Positions 42,003 to 52,229 of a stretch of 64,000 nucleotides of DNA are shown here, in pieces. Each line of letters begins with the position of its first letter. Position 1 is the stretch's first letter. Under the pieces are notes generated by a model. That model made no database searches. It was not told the DNA's origin and saw only the letters and a program-made list of their open reading frames with translations. A program made the position numbers and the translations under genes. Source of the stretch: Schizosaccharomyces osmophilus (lineage: Eukaryota > Ascomycota > Schizosaccharomycetes > Schizosaccharomycetales > Schizosaccharomycetaceae). The DNA is taken from positions 4,464,001-4,528,000 of the forward strand of contig NC_079238.1 in NCBI RefSeq assembly GCF_027921745.1, read 5' to 3'.

Positions 42003-42954
42003 CTAAGATTTGTTCTTCATGGTTCTTAAGGTGTTCATGATAGAAATAGGATTAGTGGACTTGACAGCCTTTTGGACGTCAGGAGCATCCAAGTGCATGA
42101 AAGGGTTGAATTGCTTTTCCTCCCCAAGGGTAAACTTACCAGTAGTGGATTCGTTCTTGGAACAATAATCAACAAGCTTGGTAAGTTCGGGGTTTGAAAG
42201 CACAGAGGATGCAAACTTGGCATTCGATTTGGTATATTCATGACCAGGATAAGTGATAGTGTCATCAGGAAGAGACGCCAAAACAGTGTTTAATGCGTGA
42301 TGCATTTCACTAGCGTCACCTTCAAAAAAGCGACCGCAACCAGCGGTAAACAAAGTGTCTCCTGTAAAGACACCACGCTTGGAAGGTGTAGATACGTAAT
42401 AACAAATACTATCTTGAGTATGACAGGGTGTATGAAGAGCTTGCACCTCAACTTCACCAACCTTGAATGTTTCCTTATTCTTGGGAGTGTAAGTTACAGC
42501 CTGTGCATATTTACCGCCGAAAACTTTAGCAGAAGGAAAAATCGATGAAACAGCACCGTTTCCGCCGGCATGATCAGAGTGATGGTGAGTGGTTAAAACA
42601 TATTGAAGGTCGATCTCTTTCGAGTCAGCCTTTTTTTGCAAAACAGGTAAAACACTATGAGCATTGTTAGTATCGTATGAAACTGAAAAAAAAAAAAGGT
42701 TCTACAGGCTACTTGGATGAATATTCCTCGCAACCCGACAACTATTGATAAAGCATCTATGATACCATTCGTTTACATTACGATTCCAAGGAAGATTCAT
42801 CCATCGTTCACTGAATGACGATAAATTCAACTTACGCAGTTGGTTCAGCAGGATCAACAATGGCACTGGCGCGGGTCTTCTCGCAGGTTAGAAGGTAAGC
42901 ATAGTTATTGCCTGAACCCTTCCACATCCAAATAGGAGTAACTTGAAAAGACAT
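42003..42954 (-). CDS. glo2: Glyoxalase II (hydroxyacylglutathione hydrolase)
   Basis: Second glyoxalase enzyme: hydrolyses S-D-lactoylglutathione to D-lactate and glutathione, clearing methylglyoxal. Exons 42836-42954 and 42003-42654 on the minus strand; 256 residues. The join makes DPAEPTA-VLPVLQKKA. The metallo-beta-lactamase zinc motif THHHSDHAGG is near residue 56, further ligands lie in HTPCHTQDS and GDTLFTAGCGRFFEG, and the C-terminal glutathione-binding domain contains GHEYTKSNAKF. The intron is 181 nt, the longest found here, with donor GTAAGT, a poly-T stretch, branch ACTAAC and acceptor TAG. A strong hairpin in it is listed separately. No separate mitochondrial presequence is visible at this start. 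Confidence 0.95.
42715..42802 (-). repeat. Inverted repeat forming a hairpin inside the glo2 intron
   Basis: Arms GGATGAATATTCCT (42715-42728) and AGGAAGATTCATCC (42789-42802) are complementary over 13 of 14 positions with a 60-base loop. On the transcript the stem would remove 88 nt and bring the donor and branch point closer, leaving about 93 nt of linear intron. Confidence 0.8.
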
Positions 42955-43026
42955 CGCTAAACGTTTAATAGATTGAAACACTTTGTAAGCTTATGGAGAG
43001 TGTTTTCGTAAAAAGCTCGTTTTTAG

Positions 43027-43509
43027 TTAAAGGTCAAGTTGTTTGGCTGTCATAAATATGGTATATATCCTATCGGCAGTGTTGGAATAGGAAATTTTTG
43101 AACGTTCCAAGAACGTCAGTATGATATCGGGTTCATTTGATTTTTCAGCACATATATGATGCCACTTTGACAACTTTTTCAATAAATTATAAACGAACAT
43201 TATTAGTTCCGAGCAAAGTCCTGAACTTGTAGACTGGTCAACGTGGCAGCTTCTTCTTCTGAAAATAAACAAAAGCAAAGCAAAAGATGAGGAAAAGACG
43301 CTGTATAATTCATATTTCATAATTCGTCAAAAAAACAACAGTGATGTTATCATATAAAAAGTGTTTGTTTACCTTTCAAGTATAGGGAAGAGGAACAAAC
43401 ATTGCCTCATAAGTTTCAGATGTCCATAAAGTAGTATCTTGGCTTTACAGGAAGAAAGCAAGGTAGCCGAGTTTTCATAGTAGCATTCAGTTTTATTAAT
43501 TAGCCTCAT
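43027..43509 (-). CDS. Possible small spliced gene, unrecognised; histone-fold-like end
   Basis: I do not recognise this gene. Two frames on the minus strand join in phase: 43373-43509 and 43027-43258, with a 114-nt intron (donor GTAAAC, acceptor TTCAG, weak branch CTCAT), giving 122 residues from ATG 43509. The second exon is open for 77 codons in AT-rich DNA. Its part GLCSELIMFVYNLLKKLSKW, then HHICAEKSNEPDIILTFLERS, resembles helix 2 and helix 3 of the TAF8/Bromo_TP histone fold, where a long helix is followed by an RTEPxxxD loop. The N-terminal exon does not show a clear helix 1. It lies between glo2 and tim14, both on the same strand. The donor is weaker than its neighbours', so it may be an artefact. 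Confidence 0.35.
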
Positions 43510-43868
43510 GTTCAGCAGCAAATAAATTCAAGGATTATTCAAGTTTTATTAGGTTTGGAGTTTCACTGTTCATATTGTTTAATATAAAAAACTCATAATT
43601 GATTAACGGGTACAGAAATGAGAAAAATCAATTAATACTCCATACTTGGCAGTACAATACCAAATCATGCATCCCCAAAGGCGTAGAGAGATTTAAAGTT
43701 ATTCTGGATACATGCCAAGGTTAAGATATAAATGGTACCAAAAACCCAAGAAAAAATATGACATATTAAGACTTTATACCTCTCACTGAAGTAGGAATGT
43801 AACCATCAGATTTAGTAACCAAGACTTAATGATAAGCCATTTATCAGCGTCATATAAGGTGAAAAAGA

Positions 43869-44402
43869 TTAATGCCTTGGAGAATGTAAGGAATGTTGTT
43901 GCATCCACTCAACTGCCTCCGAAACACTTGGAATCTTTTGTGCGGATCTAGCAGGAGGAACAGCCCAAGAGCTAAAGCCCCGAATAGAACGATCTGCATC
44001 TAATAAACCTTTTGCTTCATTAACTTTGCTGGCTACATAGGCACTGCCACCACGATCCGGATGATTTGCCAGCATCAAACGGCGATGAGCCGATTTTACT
44101 TTTTGGCGAGTTAAACCACGACTAGTAAGAGATAGAATTTGAATAGCTTCTGCCCGTGACATTTTTGATTCAAACCCTCCTTTGACGAAGTTTTTCACTG
44201 AACCATTTATGTTACGGTACTTTCGAAACGCGTCGATGCCAATTTTACCCTAAAATTACGGTTAGCCTCCTTTGTATATTTTCCTTTTATCTTCTCAAAC
44301 ATACCACTGCGGCAGAAGCAGCAATCCCGATTCCCAAAAGAATTGCAGATGCCTAAATTACTTTGTTAGTTTTGTCCCTTAGATCTTCAGCACGCCTACC
44401 AT
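43869..44402 (-). CDS. tim14: Tim14/Pam18, J-protein of the mitochondrial import motor
   Basis: Inner-membrane J-protein that stimulates mtHsp70 in the TIM23 import motor. Three exons on the minus strand: 44400-44402, 44305-44352, 43869-44249; 143 residues. Exon 1 is only the ATG codon. Its intron has donor GTAGGC, branch CTAAC and acceptor TAG; the second intron has donor GTATGT, branch CTAAC and acceptor TAG. The joined start M-ASAILLGIGIAASAAV closely parallels human DNAJC19, which begins MASTVVAVGLTIAAA, which supports the model. One membrane segment is at 2-17. The J domain is at about 72-130, with the HPD motif in NHPDRGG. Length agrees with S. pombe Tim14. Confidence 0.92.
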
Positions 44403-44791
44403 TTTTTTAAAAATACTCTCTGAATATTAAATTAGAAGGGACTAAAAATACAAAAAGCCTATTTTTTAAGGCAACTGAAGTATGTTGATGTGAGATGTAG
44501 TGGAGAAGAGTCAATGTTATTGCTGAGCGGAAACCGAAGCAATTCACGCGTGGCAGCTTGTTTTTCTCTTTTATGAGAATTGAGCAAAAAAAATTGTTAT
44601 GAAAATTAATTAAATTTTAGAAAGAAGGCTATTGAGATTAAAAGTTAGAGTGTAAGCGTAGCAGATACAATGAATGTTCATGATGATATTCATTTAATCA
44701 GATAAAATAAATAGGCGGAGCTCTAATACTTTTATCAGAATCCTTAAGTCATATTCTATGATACATCACTTTATGTATTTTAGTTGTTTCA
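44403..44791. other. Spacer between tim14 and vps16
   Basis: About 390 bp; tim14 promoter and vps16 3' end. It contains one ACGCGT (MluI cell-cycle box-like) at 44546-44551. No gene seen. Confidence 0.45.
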
Positions 44792-47425
44792 TTAGCGTCG
44801 TAACTGACCAAGTGCATTTTGCACAAGTCGACTTTCCGGCATGTTTTGAACTCGTTCTAGAAGTTCGCCAAGAAGATTACCACTTTTTGCTTTTGCGGCT
44901 TCCTCGCTAGCACCTTTTACATCACCAACTTGTATCCAAAGATCAACTTTTTCTTGGGTTGATATCTGTGTGCAACGAGATATATATTTCGCTGCTTCCC
45001 TTTTGTTTCCAGCACTCAATATCTCATTCACAAAAGGTTCGAATCCGATCGGTGACCTACGCAAAGATGCAGCCCATTGTTCAATTTGAAGCCAGTCTCT
45101 TATGGCGACAAGAGCACGTAACTTCAGCCAAGTGAATCTTTTTTCGGGAACGGCAAACTCTGATCGTATTTTTGAAGCCTTCTGGTTCTGATTAAGCTCT
45201 ACCAGTTTAACAATTAATTCGTTGATCGTTAGTCCCACGAAGTTACTTGCAAGCTGGCTTTCATAACCTTCCTCTAACTGCAAGAGTTTTACTTGCTCGT
45301 CTAATAATTTGCTTTCCAATGAAAATTCTTTTGAATCGTTGCATACCTTTCTAGCTGTTTGTAAAGAGGCAATACGTTCCTTAGAAGTACTAACTGTCAA
45401 AGTATCTTCAATAGCAAGCATTGCTAGACCTTTACGGTCGTCATCCTGGTAAAAAAAGTCATGAAGTGTTCTTCGATCATTTTGCTTTGCAAATTCAACG
45501 TAGACATTAGCAGCATTGGGATGAGTATTTAATAATTGAAAAAACGAGGCGATGGACATCTGTTGCTTTATTTGAAGTATAACGTACAGAATTAATTCAT
45601 AATCAGACGTTTCAATGACCCTACTCATAGCTTGTTCATAGCTCTCCATGTTTAGCAGCAACATAACTTGATGATTGGCAAGCGGTTCAAAATCAAGAAG
45701 TTTGGTAGATAGCATGATTCTTCCTTCTTCATAAGCAGTGCGTGCAATCTTTTCGTAAGAGATAAATTTTCTTTTCGACAGTCTGTCCACTATATTATTC
45801 AGCACTACATCTTCCGGTTCGTTTGATTGCTTGAGATATGTTTGCGCCCATTCGATATAAACCCAGTCGCACGGTAAGCTTAAATATTGAGCTGCCTGTG
45901 ATGCAATTCCATATTGCTTTCTCCTGGAAATTCTTCGAATAAGTCGCTCGAAACCTAGATATTCAAGTTGATCATGTGTAATGTAAATGCCTATGTTTGG
46001 AGAACGAACCGAATTTAGAACGCGTATTTCTTTGCAGATGTCAACAAACTCCTGGTGATTAAAAGCTGTCAATGTGTTTTTTCCTAAAGAGGCAGCTTCT
46101 AGTAATTCTTTTTGCCATTCGATGGAAAATTCATGAAGAGCAGCCTGTGTACAAGTATCGACCGCCGCATGCATATCATTTTTCATTTCCAAAAGTAGCT
46201 TTTCCGCAAGAACTGATTTGGATTTCATTTTCTGCGAAGCTTCCACCAGTCTGGTAGCAGGGCTTCTGGATTGCATCTCAAAAACCTTTTCCAAAGACGA
46301 AGGAACTCTTTGCAAAAATTCACACTTCTCTTTATTTAAAACTCTCACACCATCAATTTCAGAAAAGACAATGGGAGTATGATTATACAAAAATGGAACG
46401 GAACCCCCAAAAGGACCAACGAGGGTCAAAAGGTTATCGTGAACGAGGACAACAGCGTCATTACTGCACCAAGTCATTTGTTTTAATACAGCTTCGGAAA
46501 TCGTATATGGCAGTTGGAAGTCCAAGAGGATCTTTGTAAAATCAGACGAAATAACGCGAATTTTCCCTTTTTCTTCGTAGAGAGCTATATATCTTGAATT
46601 AGGAGACACAGAAAATTGATGTATCAGTTCTGAAGATGGAATCTTGTGAACCTGGACATCTTGCTCATCAATTTGAAGGATTTGGTTACCAATGCTCACC
46701 AACACATCATACCCCAAATCAAGAGAGAACTGATTAGGAATTAAATTCCATGAACTTATTTTCTCACTATCCATCAACTCAATAGGAATATTCGCAAAGT
46801 TTTTTCTTCTTGGTTCGTCGAGACCTGATAGAGAAATAAAAGAATCATCTTGCAAACGAACAAATACAGCACCTGAAGAAAACCGACATTCTTTGACACC
46901 AATTTTTTCGATTCCTTTCCCAATGGAGTACTGATGGAATTCGCCGAGAAGATTATACATGCGAACTTGACCTTGTTTCGACAATACAATCAGTTCCTCA
47001 TTATCATTCCATCCCATCCCAGCAATAGAAACTTTATCCCACTATCATTAAGTTAGTTAAGATATAATATTATGTATTGTTCTAGTGCCCTACCGTTAGC
47101 GTTTGTAAGTGTCTACCTGTCAAATTGAATATGCATATGGAATATAACGGTATCTCCTCAAACTTAAAGTTCTTATGTATATTTGATTCCGACCGTGTTA
47201 AAGCTAACCGTTAGCATTCATGTTGGACAGACAGGAATGAATTTTTATCATTAATTCATACCTATTGCTCCTCCACAAGGGGCAACTGCTGTTAAAAAGG
47301 CAACTGGGTCAATAGAATCCCATACTGTATTCCCAAGATTTATCTTTTCTTTGTTAGTTCATCACACTGGCACTTTTAGATACCCTTTGGTAATGTGTAT
47401 TCTGTAGAAGTTCCCATTCTATCAT
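44792..47425 (-). CDS. vps16: Vps16, core subunit of HOPS/CORVET
   Basis: Class C vacuolar sorting protein, the subunit that holds Vps33 in the HOPS and CORVET tethers of vacuole and endosome fusion. Four exons on the minus strand: 47384-47425, 47262-47343, 47094-47203, 44792-47041; 827 residues (S. pombe about 835). The N-terminal beta-propeller was recovered from three small exons: WELLQNTHYQR-INLGNTVWD lines up with human [21 protein letters not shown] at identical spacing, followed by AVAPCGGAIALTR and TGRHLQTLT-WDKVSIAGMGW. The C-terminal half is alpha-solenoid. Intron 1 is 40 nt with an AAG acceptor; the others end in TAG. ATG 47425 leaves three residues before the first conserved tryptophan. 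Confidence 0.9.
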
Positions 47426-48034
47426 TAGCGTTTACTTTTTGGAATAAGTTTCATACCATATGCAGGATATTTCAAGAGACTCTCCATTTCTTATTGAGAA
47501 ATTCATAAGTTTCTGGTTTCTAAAAGTACGAATTGCAGGTAGACGTGTAGTTACAGGTAGAGGCGCGTTGGCAGATCAAAAGGTCCTCATAATTGCAAAA
47601 AGCAATCCTTCTACTAGCAATTAATACATTACAATACTACAGAAAAATTAAGAATATACAGGAGGGTTGAAGGATTGGACACCGATAGACACACTTCTAT
47701 GTGGACTTTATAAGGGACAATTTCCTATGAAACTTTAGATATATTTTATAGAAAAAAAAAAAAAAAAAAGAGAACAAAGAACTGTTGTAAGCTGAGATCT
47801 GAGAGTGCTGCAATAAATCAATCTGATTTGTTCATTTTCAAGAGTAATTAAAGGTGGTTTGAATATTAACATGATTGAGCACCATATATGCAGAGAATAA
47901 AAATAGTCATAAACCACGTAAATTGGATATTCAACCCTGGGTGAAACAAAGCGAACAAGTACTCGGTTCATTAATGTAGGTTTGGTAGACGCCAAAAAAA
48001 AGAAGACTTCGTATGACTAATTAATGTAGAGGAT
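47426..48034. other. Spacer between vps16 and swd22
   Basis: About 610 AT-rich bases with an 18-base A run at 47752-47769. It holds the vps16 promoter and the 3' untranslated region of swd22. No gene supported. Confidence 0.5.
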
Positions 48035-49051
48035 TTACTCATATTCTTGTGGAAGCCAGAAAACTAGTTGTGAACCACCCGTGACGAATTGATGGTAACG
48101 GGGATTATGCTTAGCAAGGAAAGGCTTGACGAGGGATTGGGAGACGATTTGACGCTGTGGTGGATTAGACTTACCCTTGTGATGAGACGGATGCTTGAGA
48201 TTCCAAACATTGATTGTTTTTTCGTTAGCAGCCCCAATTACAAAAGGCGCTTGAGGTGCAAAGGTTACAGAACTACCCAAGGAAGATTCAGAAGAAGGAA
48301 GATCTTGAAACCCGTCAAGTCGTGAAACAATTTCTCCAGAAAATGCATCCAAAACATAATGTACATTTGCACGAGTGGACAAAAGTATGAACTTGCCATC
48401 GTTGGAAAACTCCATATGCCGCCATTCAGGCATCATAGGAGGGAAAGAAAATCGAGATAGGTATCTAGAATCATTAATATAAAACGTAGAAAAGGGTTCT
48501 GTGTCATATTTCCGAGCATCGTATAGAAAAATGCAAGACAAGGAATGACAGGCTACTGCGAAAACAAGTCCTGTAGGATCATATGCAGGTAAGCCCGCTG
48601 AAGGCAAGTCCAATGATCCAAGACAACGAGGTGTACGATGGATATCCCACAGCTTAAGAGTTTTATCGTAACTTGTACTCACAAACAGATCCTCAATTGG
48701 GGACACCTCCAAGTTCGTAACACGTTCAGTATGGCCTGGAAAAGTAGAGATAAGTTTGTCATCAAATGTAGAATAATAGTAAAGATTGTTGTTTGTTTTT
48801 TTGGTAGATAAGAGCAGGTTTTTGGAATGATGGGTAAACCGCGCAATTTCCAATCCCATTTCCGGACAAAAGACTATTTTCGCCAATTTTGGATTTAAAG
48901 CATCATAGATTTGCACCGCTCCATCTGCAGAACATGCTGCTGCTAAATATTCTCCTTTGTCATCAAAATCAATACTGCTTAGTACGGATCCAATCGAGTT
49001 GTCGCGAAATGAATGCGCCGGCTTCAGTGTAGATAGTGAGTTTACGTCCAT
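48035..49051 (-). CDS. swd22: Swd2-like WD-repeat protein of the mRNA 3'-end machinery
   Basis: 338-residue beta-propeller of the Swd2/WDR82 family. Fission yeast has two such proteins; Swd22 belongs to the cleavage and polyadenylation factor / DPS phosphatase module, the other (Swd2) to COMPASS. The opening AHSFRDNSIGSVLSSIDFDDKGEYL and the TFPGHTERVTNLEVSP, TSYDKTLKLWDIHRTPR and FSNDGKFILLSTR blades are diagnostic of the family. Seven blades fit the length. One exon, ATG at 49051. Its place next to vps16 supports Swd22 rather than Swd2. Two MluI-box motifs lie just upstream of the ATG. Confidence 0.9.
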   Translation of the reverse strand: MDVNSLSTLKPAHSFRDNSIGSVLSSIDFDDKGEYLAAACSADGAVQIYDALNPKLAKIVFCPEMGLEIARFTHHSKNLLLSTKKTNNNLYYYSTFDDKLISTFPGHTERVTNLEVSPIEDLFVSTSYDKTLKLWDIHRTPRCLGSLDLPSAGLPAYDPTGLVFAVACHSLSCIFLYDARKYDTEPFSTFYINDSRYLSRFSFPPMMPEWRHMEFSNDGKFILLSTRANVHYVLDAFSGEIVSRLDGFQDLPSSESSLGSSVTFAPQAPFVIGAANEKTINVWNLKHPSHHKGKSNPPQRQIVSQSLVKPFLAKHNPRYHQFVTGGSQLVFWLPQEYE

Positions 49052-49085
49052 GCCATATATGTCTATGAAATATAGTAAGAAACTG

Positions 49086-49115
49086 ACGCGTTTTTTTTTT
49101 TTTTTGTATACGCGT
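49086..49115. promoter_or_regulatory. Pair of ACGCGT boxes upstream of swd22
   Basis: ACGCGT at 49086-49091 and 49110-49115 flank a run of T, 35 and 59 bp upstream of the swd22 ATG. ACGCGT is the MluI cell-cycle box bound by MBF at G1/S genes. Swd22 is not known to me as an MBF target, so the function is an inference. Confidence 0.4.
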
Positions 49116-50166
49116 GAACTGTGTAGTCTCAGTTTTCGTTTAAACGAAAACCATTACGATTTGATCACAATACTCAGGTTTAAAATAGCGAACTCGCCTT
49201 AAACATCTTCAATAATGGATTGTACATAATAAGGATACATCAGTACTTGCTTTAAGGTACTTGACATCGACTCGCTATTATATATATACATATTAACTTT
49301 GGTTAAACAACTTACTGCAAAGACGGATTTAATATGTTTTATTACATACAAGTAAATAAAAGTATTATGCTGTATGTTCTTTCTAGAGTATGCTCGCTCC
49401 ATTCTTAGAGTCGTAGTATTCTCAGCCTAAGAGAAAAAATGTCAAACTGGAATGAATTGCTGCTCTAGAAGCAAAATCAAGTTGAACTGGTTGTTATTGT
49501 ATCATGTAGGATGGCATGATAACTTTGTTATTGCTAATTAAATAAAAACATCAAAAGGTAAACTCATCCCACCCGAATAGAAACATCTTTCAAAATGGAG
49601 ATTTTATTTGAGACTTAAATGTATTCGAAATTTAATCAAATTATATACTGTAGTTTAACTATGCATAATTGATAGAGCTTCTTGCTCATTAGTTCGGATT
49701 TCAAAAATGCCGGGTTGTTTCGTTAAACCATCTTTTCATGCATTGTTTACTTTTTGTACTATTTTAGTTTATAATATAATACAATCATTCGTATTCGATT
49801 ATATTTTAACAATATTCCATAGGAGAATATCATAAGGCTATAGAAATGTTTTACTACCGTCAATTTATTGTAACGAGGACTGTGACCTGTCAGTGACATA
49901 ATGTCTTTGTTTCAGGAAATTGAGACATGCAGAAAGCCACTACCAAGAGTTTTTCAAGCAGGCATCTTTGGTTTTAACAGGCAGTTTCTTTTGAAATATT
50001 TATTTATGATTCAATTAAGTATCCTTTCTTTATTGGATGATTAAAAGGTAACCAGTTTCTACTGACTTTCTTTGGTGATTCTAGTTGTTTTTGCCTAGAC
50101 CGTGGATTTTGGTGCTTTTTTGTTTTTTGATTGCCATTGTTAAAATGAATTATTGCCATTGTAAAA
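49116..50166. other. Spacer upstream of the wtf fossil
   Basis: About 1.05 kb of AT-rich DNA. In related species wtf genes are often flanked by 5S rRNA genes; I looked for 5S sequence on both strands and did not see any. One TGTTTAC (Mei4-like) is at 49744-49750. Confidence 0.4.
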
Positions 50167-51250
50167 ATGAAGAATAAATATACTCATGTTTCGGTCTCTG
50201 AAGACTCGCCCAAAACGCTCAATGATGAAAAGTCAGAGAGTCGACCTCCTTCAGATGGCACACCTCCTCCGTACTCTAGTAAGATGTGACAGAGAGGTCA
50301 TTTGTTTCACTTTTGTTTGAGATTTTCTGCCGTTCTCTGTCAACAAACATGGCCAACACCTTTACCCTTTTGCATGCTACACAAAAATTGCTTCTACTAC
50401 ATCCAGTAGATTCATACAAATCCATTGATTTGGATATGGCTGACGGATTCGTTGAAGAATCCGCTAATAATTCTTGGATAAGTTGTTTATTCTGATTCTT
50501 GGGTTCAATTTGCTCTTGGTTGTTTTCTTTGCCATAATCTTCGTCTACAAGTTTTCTGTGGATGCGCAAGTTCCTTGAGGGATTTTTGGTGATTGAATTT
50601 CATCCGTAATGCTGCTTCTAGCAGGTAAGACAACGATTTCTATATTTTGAACAAATCATTAACCATTAGTGAAACTTATATCATATCCAGGAAGCTTCAC
50701 AAAAGCTGGGAAATCAAGCTTGAAGTTTACTAAGAAAGCTTGTAAAACAATCAAGAAGTTTCTAAAAACATGGTGGATCCCTCTTTGTAAGGCAACAGTA
50801 ATTACGGTGATTGCGAACGGAGTCGGGGGTTCCATTTGCATACTTAAAGTTTTAAATACATGCACTCAATTGCTGTCTTGGTGATTTTGTTGTATTTAAC
50901 ATATGGTTTTTTACGTTTATGCGTGAGGTGCAGATATCAATCATTTGTTCTTACCTATTCCAGGAAATTCTGATGTGTTTGAAGTATCACACAGGAGGCT
51001 TTAAATACCACACTTATAGGAAGCACATTCAAGATTATTAGTATAAGATCTCTTAGTAACCTATCAGAATAGGAACTAGCAGAAATGGCCCACCTCGAAA
51101 CGAAGCAATCAATCTTCAACCTCTTGCTGAGCAAAGAAGTGAAGTTTGAGTTCTCATGTCTATTTCTTCGTGTAGCCTTAGTCATACTCTTTCTTGTTTA
51201 ATTTTCGCCATCTTTGGAAGTACCGATGCTCATTGCAGTCCACCAAGTAC
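50167..51250 (+). pseudogene. wtf meiotic-driver gene fossil (poison-antidote family)
   Basis: A decayed copy of a wtf gene, the Schizosaccharomyces family of spore-killing meiotic drivers in which one locus encodes both a poison and an antidote. The first part, 50167-50278, has the family's exon-1 form: it opens with MKNKY, is acidic and serine-rich in the middle, ends in PPPYS (a PY motif for ubiquitin-ligase binding and vacuolar sorting), and is followed by a GTAAGA donor. A second recognisable part at about 50690-50865 encodes a basic stretch (KKACKTIKKFLKTWW) running into a hydrophobic segment, as in the membrane proteins of the S. octosporus-type wtf genes. The gene looks broken, with several breaks; the right end is approximate. 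The well-kept first exon suggests fairly recent decay. Confidence 0.75.
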
Positions 51251-52229
51251 TAAAGCAAAGATATATTCGCATATGAAATTTGCACGCAATAAGCATGAAA
51301 ACATTGCATCCAGAATGGATTAATTTATTTGCCTTCATTCACTTTTTCAAGATTCTTCTAATTCGTTTCATTTTCTTGTCATGGCACTATTACTTACGCT
51401 TCATCATGGATACAACACAGCTCCTAATGATAATTTACATATTCTCATATCAATGACAATTCCTGTTGAGAAGAACTGTAACACCTACTCCACATTGCAC
51501 GGTGTAAATGCATATTTTAATTAACAATTTGAACGATATCGAATCTCGTCATTTGAAAATTCTAATTGTAGCTAGAAAGTTCCCCAAGGGTAGAGGTAAC
51601 ACCAAGTGTAGTTTATTCGCCATAACGAAATCATCTCCGAAAGCATACCGGACTCGAAAGTCGTCTTGTTTATCCTTCCTTTATTTGTGAATTTGTCTCG
51701 ATGGGTGTTTTGTTGACAATATGCTTATTACACTAACCAGTACTACAAGAATATTTAAAAAAATTTAAGGCATATTATGCTAAAGGATGAGATATAAAAA
51801 ATATAAGCAAAGCTTCAATTCCTATGCCAACAAAAGTGAAGATTATGCTTGTTCTGTTACAAGGTTGCATAAATCCTTCAGTTCGTCGTCAAAATCTCCA
51901 TATTAGAAGATGTTATTCGTTTGACTGAATGAGATCAACCTCCTACATGCAAATCTGTATATCCAGATTCCAGGGTTTTATTTCTTCGCTAATCACTAGT
52001 ACCGCAACATCCAACTTGAGCAAAAGCTGCTACAATCTTGTAAGCACTAAGATTGTGACAGCGACAACTCTAATGCAGAAGTCGTTTTTGAAATATTATT
52101 TAATTCAAGTAACGACAGACTCGTAACTTCTTTGTTGCCGAAACACTGCCAAAGACAGGCCATAAAGGAACTTGGGCAAACTGCTTGATCCAACAGTATA
52201 TGAAATTTTTAAGTTGTTAAAAGTAGTGT
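51251..52229. other. Spacer between the wtf fossil and the Ran-binding gene
   Basis: About 980 bp, AT-rich. Short frames such as 51508-51690 and 51929-52126 have no support. It may hold remnants of wtf flanks or a synteny scar, but I recognise nothing definite. Confidence 0.45.

Noticed and set aside
49052-52229. 5S rRNA genes or retrotransposon ends next to the wtf fossil
   Set aside because: Searched by eye on both strands; no 5S sequence or convincing terminal repeats were found.
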